A stretch of 64,000 nt of DNA from Colimorpha sp045222295. GTDB taxonomy: Bacteria > Bacteroidota > Bacteroidia > Bacteroidales > P3. Of this stretch, positions 38,891 through 46,340 are shown in pieces (position 1 is the first letter of the stretch; each line of letters begins with the position of its first letter). The stretch is from positions 62,001 to 126,000 of the forward strand of contig JBGUXP010000011.1 in NCBI GenBank assembly GCA_045222295.1. Direction: 5' to 3'. The translations under genes were made by a program, and so were the position numbers. A model generated the notes under the pieces. That model ran no database searches, was not told where the DNA came from, and was given only the letters and a program-made list of their open reading frames with translations.

Positions 38891-40480
38891 TTATTGTGCG
38901 GGTATGAATCGGAGCGACTCCATGCGGAACAACTGAGGGGTGTCGTTCTCCAGCCCTGCTTGACGGCGACTGAAATGCAACGGGTGCACCAACGTCGGCA
39001 TCGTGCTAATGGGCTGGTTCCAGAACTCGCTGTTGCGACGGTTCAAACCACTGATAATATACATAGTCAAGTCATAGCCGGTAGCCGCCAACGGCGACGT
39101 GGGTTCCGAACCATAGTTATTGCGGAACGACTTGAGAAACTCCACATGAACCACATTGGTCATATCCCACGAGGAGGAGAATGTGTGGTAGCCCAAGAGC
39201 TGCAGTTGTGAGAAATCGACATCGTTATAGTCACGGGTCCAGTCACTGATAGTGTAGAGCGTGGGGCTGTCGCTCTTGAAGGCCGACAAGCGGTTGAGCA
39301 GGTTGCTCACGTAGACACGCATCTGATCCACCTTATGGTCATAGATACTCAACACGTTGCAGCCCGGAGTTGCCTTGAGAGTGGAGGTAAGCTTGCCACT
39401 TTGGCTCCAGTTGAAGAGGGTGTACTTAATGTCGCCGCGCTCGGTCAACTGGCGTTTCAGCTCGTCGAGCACAGGTTTCTCAGCCGAAGTACTAGCTCCA
39501 TGAATGATATAAAGATGTCCTTCGGGACGCTCGGCCTTCATATTGTCCAGCATCACGCGAACCTGGCTCTCCAGCGACGGCTGAATCTTCACCATGTATC
39601 CGTTCTCTGCGCAAATCTCGCTACGGGTGGCCATGGGGTTGACAATATAGATTCCTGCCTGACGCGCCAACTCGGCAGCCTTGTCAAAGGCGTCACGGAA
39701 AAGCAGCGCCACCACAAAGTCGCTCTGTGCCACGTTGTGCGAGGCAAAGGCCGACTCGACGGCAGCGACAGTGTTGGTCGACACATCAACAACATTAAGT
39801 TCCACACTGATGCCTTTAGCAGCAAGCTCATCAAGAGCCATACGGATGCCCTCATAAAACTCGATAAACTCGAACTGGCGGTAGCTCTTCTTGCCTCGTT
39901 GCTCCACGTCGAACTTGGTCGTCGAGACGTCCTCCATCTGGTCCAAATGCAGCGGCATCATCACCGCCATGCGTATCACCTTGCCGGTTTTCTTCACTTG
40001 AGGCTGCGCCTTCTGACTGCTCTGACCACTCCGATTATTCTGAGTATTCCGGGCACTCTGACCAGTCTGGGAATTCTTTGTTGCCGGTGTATTCGGCGAA
40101 CTCGTCTCAAGGTCGTCGGAGAACTGACCCCTGGCTGGCAACCACACGGTGTCGCCAGGGTGCAGGAAGTGGATATCCACATGTGTTACTGCATCGTAGC
40201 TCTCCACTTTGTAAGCCTTCGAGATGGAATAGACCGTCTGTCCCTTCTCCACGATGTGCACGTAGTATTTGCGCCCGTGCATCATCTGCGTCTCATGGCT
40301 AATATTCACCGGTGTGGTTCCCGGCTTTTGCGATGCCGCTGGGGGCATCGCAAAAAACAAAACATAAAAAATAAAAACTAAAATCAAAGGCAGTCTGCCG
40401 ACCGCTGAGGAATGCCTTACATGGTTGATGAGGCTCCACTGACCGTCAACCAGAGACTGTTGTATGAAATATTTTCTCAT
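38891..40480 (-). CDS. LysM domain plus periplasmic-binding-like (PBP1) protein
   Basis: This 529-residue protein has a signal anchor (LPLILVFIFYVLFFAMPPAAS). A LysM domain follows (YYVHIVEKGQTVYSISKAYK), then a low-complexity linker (about 136-156) made of 9-bp repeats (NTQNNRSGQSSQK). The C-terminal 330 residues resemble type I periplasmic binding proteins (IRMAVMMPLHLDQMEDVS, FYEGIRMALDEL). It may bind peptidoglycan and a small ligand. The first residues (SLVDGQWSLINHVRH) also look like encoded repeat DNA. It lies 11 bp before lpxC. Confidence 0.8.
   Translation of the reverse strand: MRKYFIQQSLVDGQWSLINHVRHSSAVGRLPLILVFIFYVLFFAMPPAASQKPGTTPVNISHETQMMHGRKYYVHIVEKGQTVYSISKAYKVESYDAVTHVDIHFLHPGDTVWLPARGQFSDDLETSSPNTPATKNSQTGQSARNTQNNRSGQSSQKAQPQVKKTGKVIRMAVMMPLHLDQMEDVSTTKFDVEQRGKKSYRQFEFIEFYEGIRMALDELAAKGISVELNVVDVSTNTVAAVESAFASHNVAQSDFVVALLFRDAFDKAAELARQAGIYIVNPMATRSEICAENGYMVKIQPSLESQVRVMLDNMKAERPEGHLYIIHGASTSAEKPVLDELKRQLTERGDIKYTLFNWSQSGKLTSTLKATPGCNVLSIYDHKVDQMRVYVSNLLNRLSAFKSDSPTLYTISDWTRDYNDVDFSQLQLLGYHTFSSSWDMTNVVHVEFLKSFRNNYGSEPTSPLAATGYDLTMYIISGLNRRNSEFWNQPISTMPTLVHPLHFSRRQAGLENDTPQLFRMESLRFIPAQ
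40015..40075 (+). repeat. 9-bp tandem repeats inside the LysM gene
   Basis: Units of the type TGACTGCTC, TGACCACTC, CGATTATTC, TGAGTATTC and CGGGCACTC repeat six to seven times in the linker between LysM and the binding-protein domain. Same consensus as in queG. Confidence 0.8.
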
Positions 40481-40517
40481 GATGACCTTTTTCCTCTTAG
40501 TTTTTACTTTTTTTCAA

Positions 40518-42044
40518 TTATTCCCATTCAATGGTTGCAGGGGGTTTGGAGCTGATATCGTAGCAGACTCGGTTCACACCCTTCACGCGGTTAATAATCT
40601 CGTTCGAAATCTTCGCCATGAAGTCGTAGGGCAGATGACTCCAGTCGGCCGTCATGCCGTCAACGCTCTCCACGGCGCGAAGCGCCACAACGCTCTCGTA
40701 GGTCCTCTCGTCACCCATCACGCCCACACTCTGCACCGGCAGCAACATAGCACCGGCCTGCCATACCTTGTCGTAGAGGCCCGCATCGCGGAGTCCTTGA
40801 ATGAAGATGTGGTCCACCTCCTGCAAGATGCGCACCTTTTCAGGCGTCACATCGCTCAAGATGCGGATAGCCAAACCAGGACCCGGGAAAGGATGACGCC
40901 CAATAAGCTCGTCCTTGATACCCAGCTGACGGCCCACTCGACGCACCTCATCCTTAAATAGGCTGCGCAGCGGCTCCACAAGCTTCAACTTCATATAGTC
41001 GGGCAGACCACCCACATTGTGATGGCTCTTGATAGTCTGACTTGGTCCCTTGACACTCGAACTCTCAATCACATCGGGATAGATAGTACCTTGACCGAGC
41101 CACTTGGCATCTGTGATAAGTTTGGCCTCGGCATCGAACACATCGATAAAGGTCTTGCCGATGCCCTTACGCTTCTTCTCGGGATCCTTCACGCCTGCCA
41201 GCACATCATAAAAACGCTGCTTGGCATCAACGCCTTTCACATTGAGTCCCATATCCTTATAGCTTTCCAACACACCCTCAAACTCATTCTTTCTCAGCAA
41301 TCCATTGTCAACGAAGATGCAGTGGAGCTGGTGACCAATGGCCTTGTTCAGCAACACAGCAGCTACCGTCGAATCTACTCCGCCACTCAATCCTAGCACC
41401 ACCTTGTCATTTCCCACCTTCTCGCGTAATTCCTTGACAGTCGTCTCGATAAAACTCGCAGGAGTCCATTCCTGATGACAACCACAGATGTCGACCACGA
41501 AATTGTGCAGCAACTGCACACCATCGGTTGAGTGGTGCACCTCTGGGTGGAACTGGATAGCATAGGTCTGCTCACCCTCAATCTGATAGCCTGCATACTT
41601 CACGTTCTCCGTCGAGCAGATAGTCTTGTAGCCCTCAGGCAGCACCTCAATGGTGTCGCCGTGACTCATCCACACCTGGCTCCCCATAGGCACACCCTTC
41701 ATTAAGGGGTTGCTGCTGTCTATGAAGCTAAGGTTGGCACGGCCATATTCACGAATCTTACTCTGCTGCACTCGTCCACCGCCCCACTTAGCCAAATACT
41801 GGGCACCATAGCACACCGCCAACAGCGGCAGCTTGCCCTTAATATTCGTCATGTCCGGAATCGGGGCATCGGCAGCATTGCAACTATAGGGGCTGCCTGA
41901 AAAAACAACGCCCTTCACGTCGGCCGTGAGAACGGGAATCTTATTGAACGGGTGGATTTCGCAGTAAACATTTGCCTCGCGAATTTTACGCGCAATCAAC
42001 TGAGTGTATTGAGAACCAAAGTCTAAGATGATGATGGTATCCAT
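40518..42044 (-). CDS. guaA: GMP synthase (glutamine-hydrolysing)
   Basis: This 508-residue protein has a class I amidotransferase half (ILDFGSQYTQLIARKIREAN, LAVCYGAQYLAKWGGG with the catalytic Cys, IQFHPEVHHS with His and Glu). The ATP-pyrophosphatase half has VLGLSGGVDSTVAAVLLNKA. The C-terminal dimerisation domain ends in PPATIEWE. It converts XMP to GMP. A promoter lies at 42067-42074. Codon use and length are ordinary. Confidence 0.97.
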   Translation of the reverse strand: MDTIIILDFGSQYTQLIARKIREANVYCEIHPFNKIPVLTADVKGVVFSGSPYSCNAADAPIPDMTNIKGKLPLLAVCYGAQYLAKWGGGRVQQSKIREYGRANLSFIDSSNPLMKGVPMGSQVWMSHGDTIEVLPEGYKTICSTENVKYAGYQIEGEQTYAIQFHPEVHHSTDGVQLLHNFVVDICGCHQEWTPASFIETTVKELREKVGNDKVVLGLSGGVDSTVAAVLLNKAIGHQLHCIFVDNGLLRKNEFEGVLESYKDMGLNVKGVDAKQRFYDVLAGVKDPEKKRKGIGKTFIDVFDAEAKLITDAKWLGQGTIYPDVIESSSVKGPSQTIKSHHNVGGLPDYMKLKLVEPLRSLFKDEVRRVGRQLGIKDELIGRHPFPGPGLAIRILSDVTPEKVRILQEVDHIFIQGLRDAGLYDKVWQAGAMLLPVQSVGVMGDERTYESVVALRAVESVDGMTADWSHLPYDFMAKISNEIINRVKGVNRVCYDISSKPPATIEWE

Positions 42045-42066
42045 ATATTTTTATATTTTAAAAATG

Positions 42067-42074
42067 CAAAATTA
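42067..42074 (-). promoter_or_regulatory. -7 promoter element for guaA
   Basis: On the minus strand this reads TAATTTTG followed by CA, 23 bp before ATG 42044. Confidence 0.7.
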
Positions 42075-42380
42075 CAAAAGATGCCCGACATAGCAAAATT
42101 TTTTTCCAACAATCAAGCTCCTCTTTCTATACTAACACCCTACCTTCGGCAAATATCAAACTCGAAATCTGCACACACCAAACACCCACAAATCCCACAT
42201 AAATCAATAGCAAAGCATAAGATTATTTGAATTAAATTTTGTTAAAAATACCGCATTTAACTTCAATTAACAAAATAAATCATATCTCACTTGCAGTTTT
42301 TAATTCGATAAAAACACATTTTCAAGAATGATAAAACTTAAAGTATTATTAAAAATAATTCATATATGTCATTTTTTTCG
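42075..42380. other. AT-rich intergenic region
   Basis: This 306-bp AT-rich stretch lies between the divergent guaA and bamD promoters. I see no open frame with a start and no long repeat. It contains short A-rich and C-rich patches but no clear DnaA-box cluster. Confidence 0.5.
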
Positions 42381-42388
42381 TATCTTTG
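42381..42388 (+). promoter_or_regulatory. -7 promoter element for bamD
   Basis: TATCTTTG followed by CA, ending only 6 bp before ATG 42395. In Bacteroidota transcription starts about 4-7 bp after this element, so the mRNA would have almost no leader. Confidence 0.8.
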
Positions 42389-42394
42389 CACGCT

Positions 42395-43198
42395 ATGAAA
42401 AATACCAAAATTACACTAAAAATCGCCACAATCTGCTTGCTGATAACAAGTTGCAACGGATACAACAAGTTACTCAACAGCAACGATTACGATGCCAAAT
42501 ACGTGGCGGCGATGAAATACTACAACGAAAACAGTTTCTCGCGTGCCGCCCAGCTGTTTGAAAACCTTACCCTCTACTATCGTGGCAAAGAAAACGCCGA
42601 GAACATTGCCTGGTACTATGCCATGTCGCTCTATAAAGAGAAAGACTACTACATGGCGGGATTCCAGTTCAAGCGCTTTGCCCGCCAGTTCCCCTATAGC
42701 GACCGTCTGGAAGACGCCTGCTACTATTCGGCTTACTGCAAATACATCGATTCGCCCGAATACAACCTCGACCAGTCGCAGACCCAAGAGGCCATTGAGG
42801 AGTTTGAAAACTACGTCGAACGCTGGCCTCGCAGCACCCGCATCCCCGAGGTCAACAACTGCCTCGATGAGTTGCGCAAGAAACTGACACGCAAAGACTA
42901 TGAGATAGCTTATGGTTACTACTTCATCGAAGAATACCATGCGGCCTACGAATCGTTCAAACAGTTCCTAAACAACTATCCCGAGGCCACGATGCGGGAA
43001 GATGCCATGTACTACATGCTCGAGTCGAGCTACCGCTACGCCATCAACAGTCGCGAGGACAAGATGTATGAACGTCTGCAGCAAGTCATCAATGACTTTG
43101 ACAAGTTCAGCAGCAGTTTCGGCAACTCGAAACGCCTTGCCGATGCACAGAACATTTACACCAAAACCCGCGAGGCCATGGCGAAAATAAAAGGATAA
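42395..43198 (+). CDS. bamD: Outer membrane assembly lipoprotein BamD
   Basis: This 267-residue lipoprotein has a lipobox (LLITSC at about residues 15-20). The body is made of TPR helices (AAMKYYNENSFSRAAQLFEN, FQFKRFARQFPYSDR, FKQFLNNYPEATMREDAMYY). It is the essential partner of BamA in outer membrane protein insertion. The order bamD-rpoZ-coaBC supports the assignment. The start codon is almost at the predicted transcription start. Confidence 0.92.
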   Translation: MKNTKITLKIATICLLITSCNGYNKLLNSNDYDAKYVAAMKYYNENSFSRAAQLFENLTLYYRGKENAENIAWYYAMSLYKEKDYYMAGFQFKRFARQFPYSDRLEDACYYSAYCKYIDSPEYNLDQSQTQEAIEEFENYVERWPRSTRIPEVNNCLDELRKKLTRKDYEIAYGYYFIEEYHAAYESFKQFLNNYPEATMREDAMYYMLESSYRYAINSREDKMYERLQQVINDFDKFSSSFGNSKRLADAQNIYTKTREAMAKIKG

Positions 43199-43226
43199 GT
43201 TAATAAAACAAAAAACAGCATAAAAA

Positions 43227-43604
43227 ATGGAAGAGAAAAAGAAGAAAGTGGTGAACACCACCATTACGCGCAACACCGCCGATTTCAGCAACATGACCGA
43301 AAACATCTACGAGACTGTCGCCGTGCTCACCAAACGTGCCAACCAGATTGCCGCCGAGGAAAAACGAGAGTTGCACAACAAGATTGACGACTTCAAGTCG
43401 AGCAATGACACCATCGACGAGATGTACGAGAACCGTGAGCAGATTGAAATTGTGCGCCGCTACGAGCTGCAGCCCAAACCCACACTCGAGGCCACCGAAG
43501 AGTACCTCGAAGGCCAAATATTCTATCGTAACCCCGCCAAGGAGAGTGCCGCCGAGAAACAGATTGAGGCCCTCGACGAAGAAATCAAGAAAGTCGAAGC
43601 TTAA
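43227..43604 (+). CDS. rpoZ: RNA polymerase omega-like subunit
   Basis: This 125-residue protein has NIYETVAVLTKRANQIAAEE, the Rpb6/omega-type helix, and a long acidic C-terminal part (EKQIEALDEEIKKVE) usual in Bacteroidota. Omega helps assemble and stabilise RNA polymerase. The position between bamD (28 bp away) and coaBC (24 bp away) is the normal Bacteroidota arrangement. Confidence 0.85.
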   Translation: MEEKKKKVVNTTITRNTADFSNMTENIYETVAVLTKRANQIAAEEKRELHNKIDDFKSSNDTIDEMYENREQIEIVRRYELQPKPTLEATEEYLEGQIFYRNPAKESAAEKQIEALDEEIKKVEA

Positions 43605-43628
43605 CACCATTGCCCAAGCAGAAAAGCC

Positions 43629-44789
43629 ATGAAGATTGTTGTTGGCATCACCGGCGGCATCGCCGCTTACAAGAGCCCCGAATTGGTACGTCTGCTGAAA
43701 AAGGCAGGCCATGAAGTGCGTTGCGCTGTTACGAAGCATGCCTTGGAGTTCGTCACCCGCACCACACTCGAGACCGTCAGCAACAACCCTCTCTACAGCG
43801 ACCTCTTCACCTCTGGTGGCACCGAGCATATCTCCCTCAAAGACTGGGGCGATATGCTCATTGTAGCTCCCGCCACGGCCAACATCATCGGCAAGGTAGC
43901 AAACGGAATCGCCGACGATTCCCTGAGCACCTTACTGCTAGCCTTCTCCCAAAAGCCTGTCATCATGGCACCGGCCATGAACTGCGAGATGTGGGCACAT
44001 CCCGCCGTGCAACGGAACATCGAAGTCTTGAAATCGTGGGGCATCCGCATGGTGGGGCCCACGGAAGGGGAACTCGCTTGCGGAGTCACCGGCATGGGTC
44101 GCATGAGCGAACCGGCCGACATCATGGCGGCCATCACAACTCCATCGGCCGTGCTAGGCCAATGGTTAGTGACAGCAGGGCCGACCTACGAGCGTATCGA
44201 CAGTGTGCGCTTCATAGGCAACTACTCGTCGGGGAAAATGGGATTTGCACTGGCAGGAGCGTTGGCCGATGCCGGCGCTGAAGTGGAACTCGTCACAGGT
44301 CCCACTCACCTTGCCATCAACAATCCTCACATCCATGTCACCCGCGTGGAAAGTGCCCGCGAGATGTACAACGCCGCCACCAAGACCTTCCCCCTCTGCA
44401 AGGGAGCCATCCTCTCTGCCGCCGTGGCCGACTACCGCCCCGCGGAGTGCGCCGACCACAAGCTCAAGAAGCACGGCAACGAGGGCATAAGCCTCGACCT
44501 AGTGCAGAATCCCGACATTCTGGCCACCCTCGGCAGCATGAAACAGGAAGGACAGACCCTTGTGGGTTTTGCCCTCGAGACCGACAACGAAGAAGCCAAC
44601 GCACAAAGCAAGCTGCATCGCAAAAACCTCGACTACATAGTCCTCAACTCACTGCGCGAAAAGGGGGCCGGCTTCGGCGTCGACACCAACAAGGTGACCA
44701 TTCTCTCCGCCGACGGAAGTCGCAAAGACAGCCCACTGCTCTCAAAGAGAGAGGTGGCCAACTTGATTGTAAAGACTATTATAAAATGA
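43629..44789 (+). CDS. coaBC: Bifunctional phosphopantothenoylcysteine decarboxylase/ligase
   Basis: This 386-residue protein has the flavin decarboxylase half: VGITGGIAAYKSPELVRLLK, PATANIIGKVANGIADD, and PAMNCEMWAHPAVQRNI with the catalytic Cys. The synthetase half has VTAGPTYERIDSVRFIGNYS, SGKMGFALA and AAVADYRP. It makes phosphopantetheine from phosphopantothenate and cysteine in CoA synthesis. Its stop overlaps the next start by ATGA. Confidence 0.96.
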   Translation: MKIVVGITGGIAAYKSPELVRLLKKAGHEVRCAVTKHALEFVTRTTLETVSNNPLYSDLFTSGGTEHISLKDWGDMLIVAPATANIIGKVANGIADDSLSTLLLAFSQKPVIMAPAMNCEMWAHPAVQRNIEVLKSWGIRMVGPTEGELACGVTGMGRMSEPADIMAAITTPSAVLGQWLVTAGPTYERIDSVRFIGNYSSGKMGFALAGALADAGAEVELVTGPTHLAINNPHIHVTRVESAREMYNAATKTFPLCKGAILSAAVADYRPAECADHKLKKHGNEGISLDLVQNPDILATLGSMKQEGQTLVGFALETDNEEANAQSKLHRKNLDYIVLNSLREKGAGFGVDTNKVTILSADGSRKDSPLLSKREVANLIVKTIIK

Positions 44790-45766
44790 AAAAGCTAAGC
44801 ATCATAGCCATCATACTGGCCTCTTTGGCTATCGCCGGTGAGGCCTTTATTTTTGCCACCCGCAAGGACAAAAACGAAGAAGATGCACTCCACACCCGTG
44901 CCATCCGCGCCAACTACCGCATCTATGCCCCTCCCATTCCCGACACACTCTATTTCTGTAATGAGCGGGTGCCACTGAACCTGTGGTATGTCCGCGAAGG
45001 GCTGGACCGCGAGTTGGTCAGCAACATGTACTATCAAAGCAGCACCCTCTTCAACATTAAGCGCGCCACACGCGTTTTCCCCGTCATCGAGCGCATCCTT
45101 AAGGAAGAACGCGTCCCCGAAGACATGAAGTACCTCTGCGTCATCGAGAGCGGCCTGCAGAACGTCACCTCCCCTGCCGGTGCTGGCGGTTACTGGCAGT
45201 TCATGAAAGCTACTGGACAAAAATACGGGTTGGAAATCAGCGACGAGATAGACATGCGCAACAACCTGGAGGCCGCCACACATGCCGCATGCCGCTATCT
45301 CAAGTCACTCAAGGCCCGTTTCGGCGGCTGGACCGAAGCAGCAGCAGCTTACAACTGTGGAGAGAACGGCCTCGAAAAGCGACTGAACAACCAACAACAA
45401 AGTAGTTACTACGAACTGTTTCTCAACAAGGAGACCCAGCGCTATGTCTACCGCATCCTGGCCCTCAAACTTATCATGCTGCACCCCCAGGATTATGGCT
45501 ACTCTGTACGCCGCTGCGATACCTACCCTGAGTTGCCCTACGAGGAAGTGGATCTCTGTGGCAAGGATGTCGATCTCGTGCAGTTTGCCGTCGACAACGG
45601 CACCAGCTATAAAATGCTGCGCACCTACAATCCCTGGATTACCACCGACAAACTGAAAAACAAAGCGGGCAATACCTACAAGGTACACATCCCCTCCAAG
45701 AAAGGCACAGAATACAACACCATTGTCAAAGGCAAACACGACACGACAGTAATAGAGGGAATATAG
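44786..45766 (+). CDS. Lytic transglycosylase (MltD-like)
   Basis: This 326-residue protein has an N-terminal signal anchor (LSIIAIILASLAIAGEAFIF). The SLT domain has LCVIESGLQNVTSPAGAGGY with the catalytic Glu, GYWQFMKATGQKYGL, and AAAYNCGENGLEKRL. The C-terminal VDLVQFAVDNGTSYKMLRTY looks like one LysM module. It cleaves peptidoglycan glycan strands to anhydromuropeptides. Starts on an ATGA overlap with coaBC. Confidence 0.88.
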   Translation: MKKLSIIAIILASLAIAGEAFIFATRKDKNEEDALHTRAIRANYRIYAPPIPDTLYFCNERVPLNLWYVREGLDRELVSNMYYQSSTLFNIKRATRVFPVIERILKEERVPEDMKYLCVIESGLQNVTSPAGAGGYWQFMKATGQKYGLEISDEIDMRNNLEAATHAACRYLKSLKARFGGWTEAAAAYNCGENGLEKRLNNQQQSSYYELFLNKETQRYVYRILALKLIMLHPQDYGYSVRRCDTYPELPYEEVDLCGKDVDLVQFAVDNGTSYKMLRTYNPWITTDKLKNKAGNTYKVHIPSKKGTEYNTIVKGKHDTTVIEGI

Positions 45767-45795
45767 TTTTTTTTTGCCAATTGAAGTTTTTTATG

Positions 45796-45803
45796 TAATT
45801 TTG
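45796..45803 (+). promoter_or_regulatory. Promoter for the lipoprotein gene at 45827
   Basis: TAATTTTG followed by CA, with a TTTG -33 element at 45774-45777 (18-bp spacing). ATG 45827 follows by 23 bp. Confidence 0.8.
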
Positions 45804-45826
45804 CATCCACAAAAAAACACTACAAA

Positions 45827-46285
45827 ATGAGAAAGCTAAAAGTATTTGCAGCAATGCTCTGCATCGTAGCATTAGGACTGGCAACAGCCTGTTCGAAAGA
45901 GGAGAAGGAAAACGCCTCTATTATCGGCAAATGGAGAAGCATATACTGTTTGGTTGAGAATTACGACTACTGGAAAGCCGGTACAACCATGAAAATTGAT
46001 ACAAATATTTATTACGACGATAACAAAATAGGTAAATCATGGGAATTCACGGCTGACGGATATCTCAAGAGAGAAGGAGAACAAAAGCTAAAATACGCTG
46101 TTATTGGAGACAACCTGGTACTCAGACGTAACGATGCCCAGGAGAATATCGTAGGTTCAATGAAAATAATGGAAATTCACGAAGAGTGGATAAAATTGTT
46201 CAGCGTATCTGACAACAGAGGTGATGATGGACAAGGAACACACAAAGAAGAAACCCTCGTGTTATCCAAAGCATTGGTACAATAA
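45827..46285 (+). CDS. Lipocalin-like lipoprotein, function unknown
   Basis: This 152-residue protein has a lipobox (ALGLATAC, then SKEEKENA). IIGKWRSIYCLVENYDYWKA then SWEFTADGYLKREGEQKLKY has the 'GKW ... F ... DG' pattern of small lipocalin-like lipoproteins of Bacteroidota. Ligand unknown. The acidic residues after the Cys may favour surface export. It has its own promoter at 45796-45803. Confidence 0.75.
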   Translation: MRKLKVFAAMLCIVALGLATACSKEEKENASIIGKWRSIYCLVENYDYWKAGTTMKIDTNIYYDDNKIGKSWEFTADGYLKREGEQKLKYAVIGDNLVLRRNDAQENIVGSMKIMEIHEEWIKLFSVSDNRGDDGQGTHKEETLVLSKALVQ

Positions 46286-46306
46286 TCAACCGGTGCTGGC
46301 AGCACC

Positions 46307-46340
46307 CTAGACCATCGACCATCACGATGGACAATGACAA
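46307..46340. repeat. ACCATCG-type heptamer repeat before uvrA
   Basis: AGACCATCGACCATCACGAT followed by GGACAATGA has three short ACCATC/GATGG(T) units partly as an inverted pair, and includes the uvrA start codon. The N-terminus of the LysM gene (VDGQWSL, near 40440) has a similar unit. Confidence 0.45.

Noticed and set aside
42075..42380. Possible replication origin in the AT-rich gap before bamD
   Set aside because: No cluster of DnaA boxes (TTATNCACA) and no dnaA, dnaN or gidA genes nearby. An ordinary divergent promoter region explains it.
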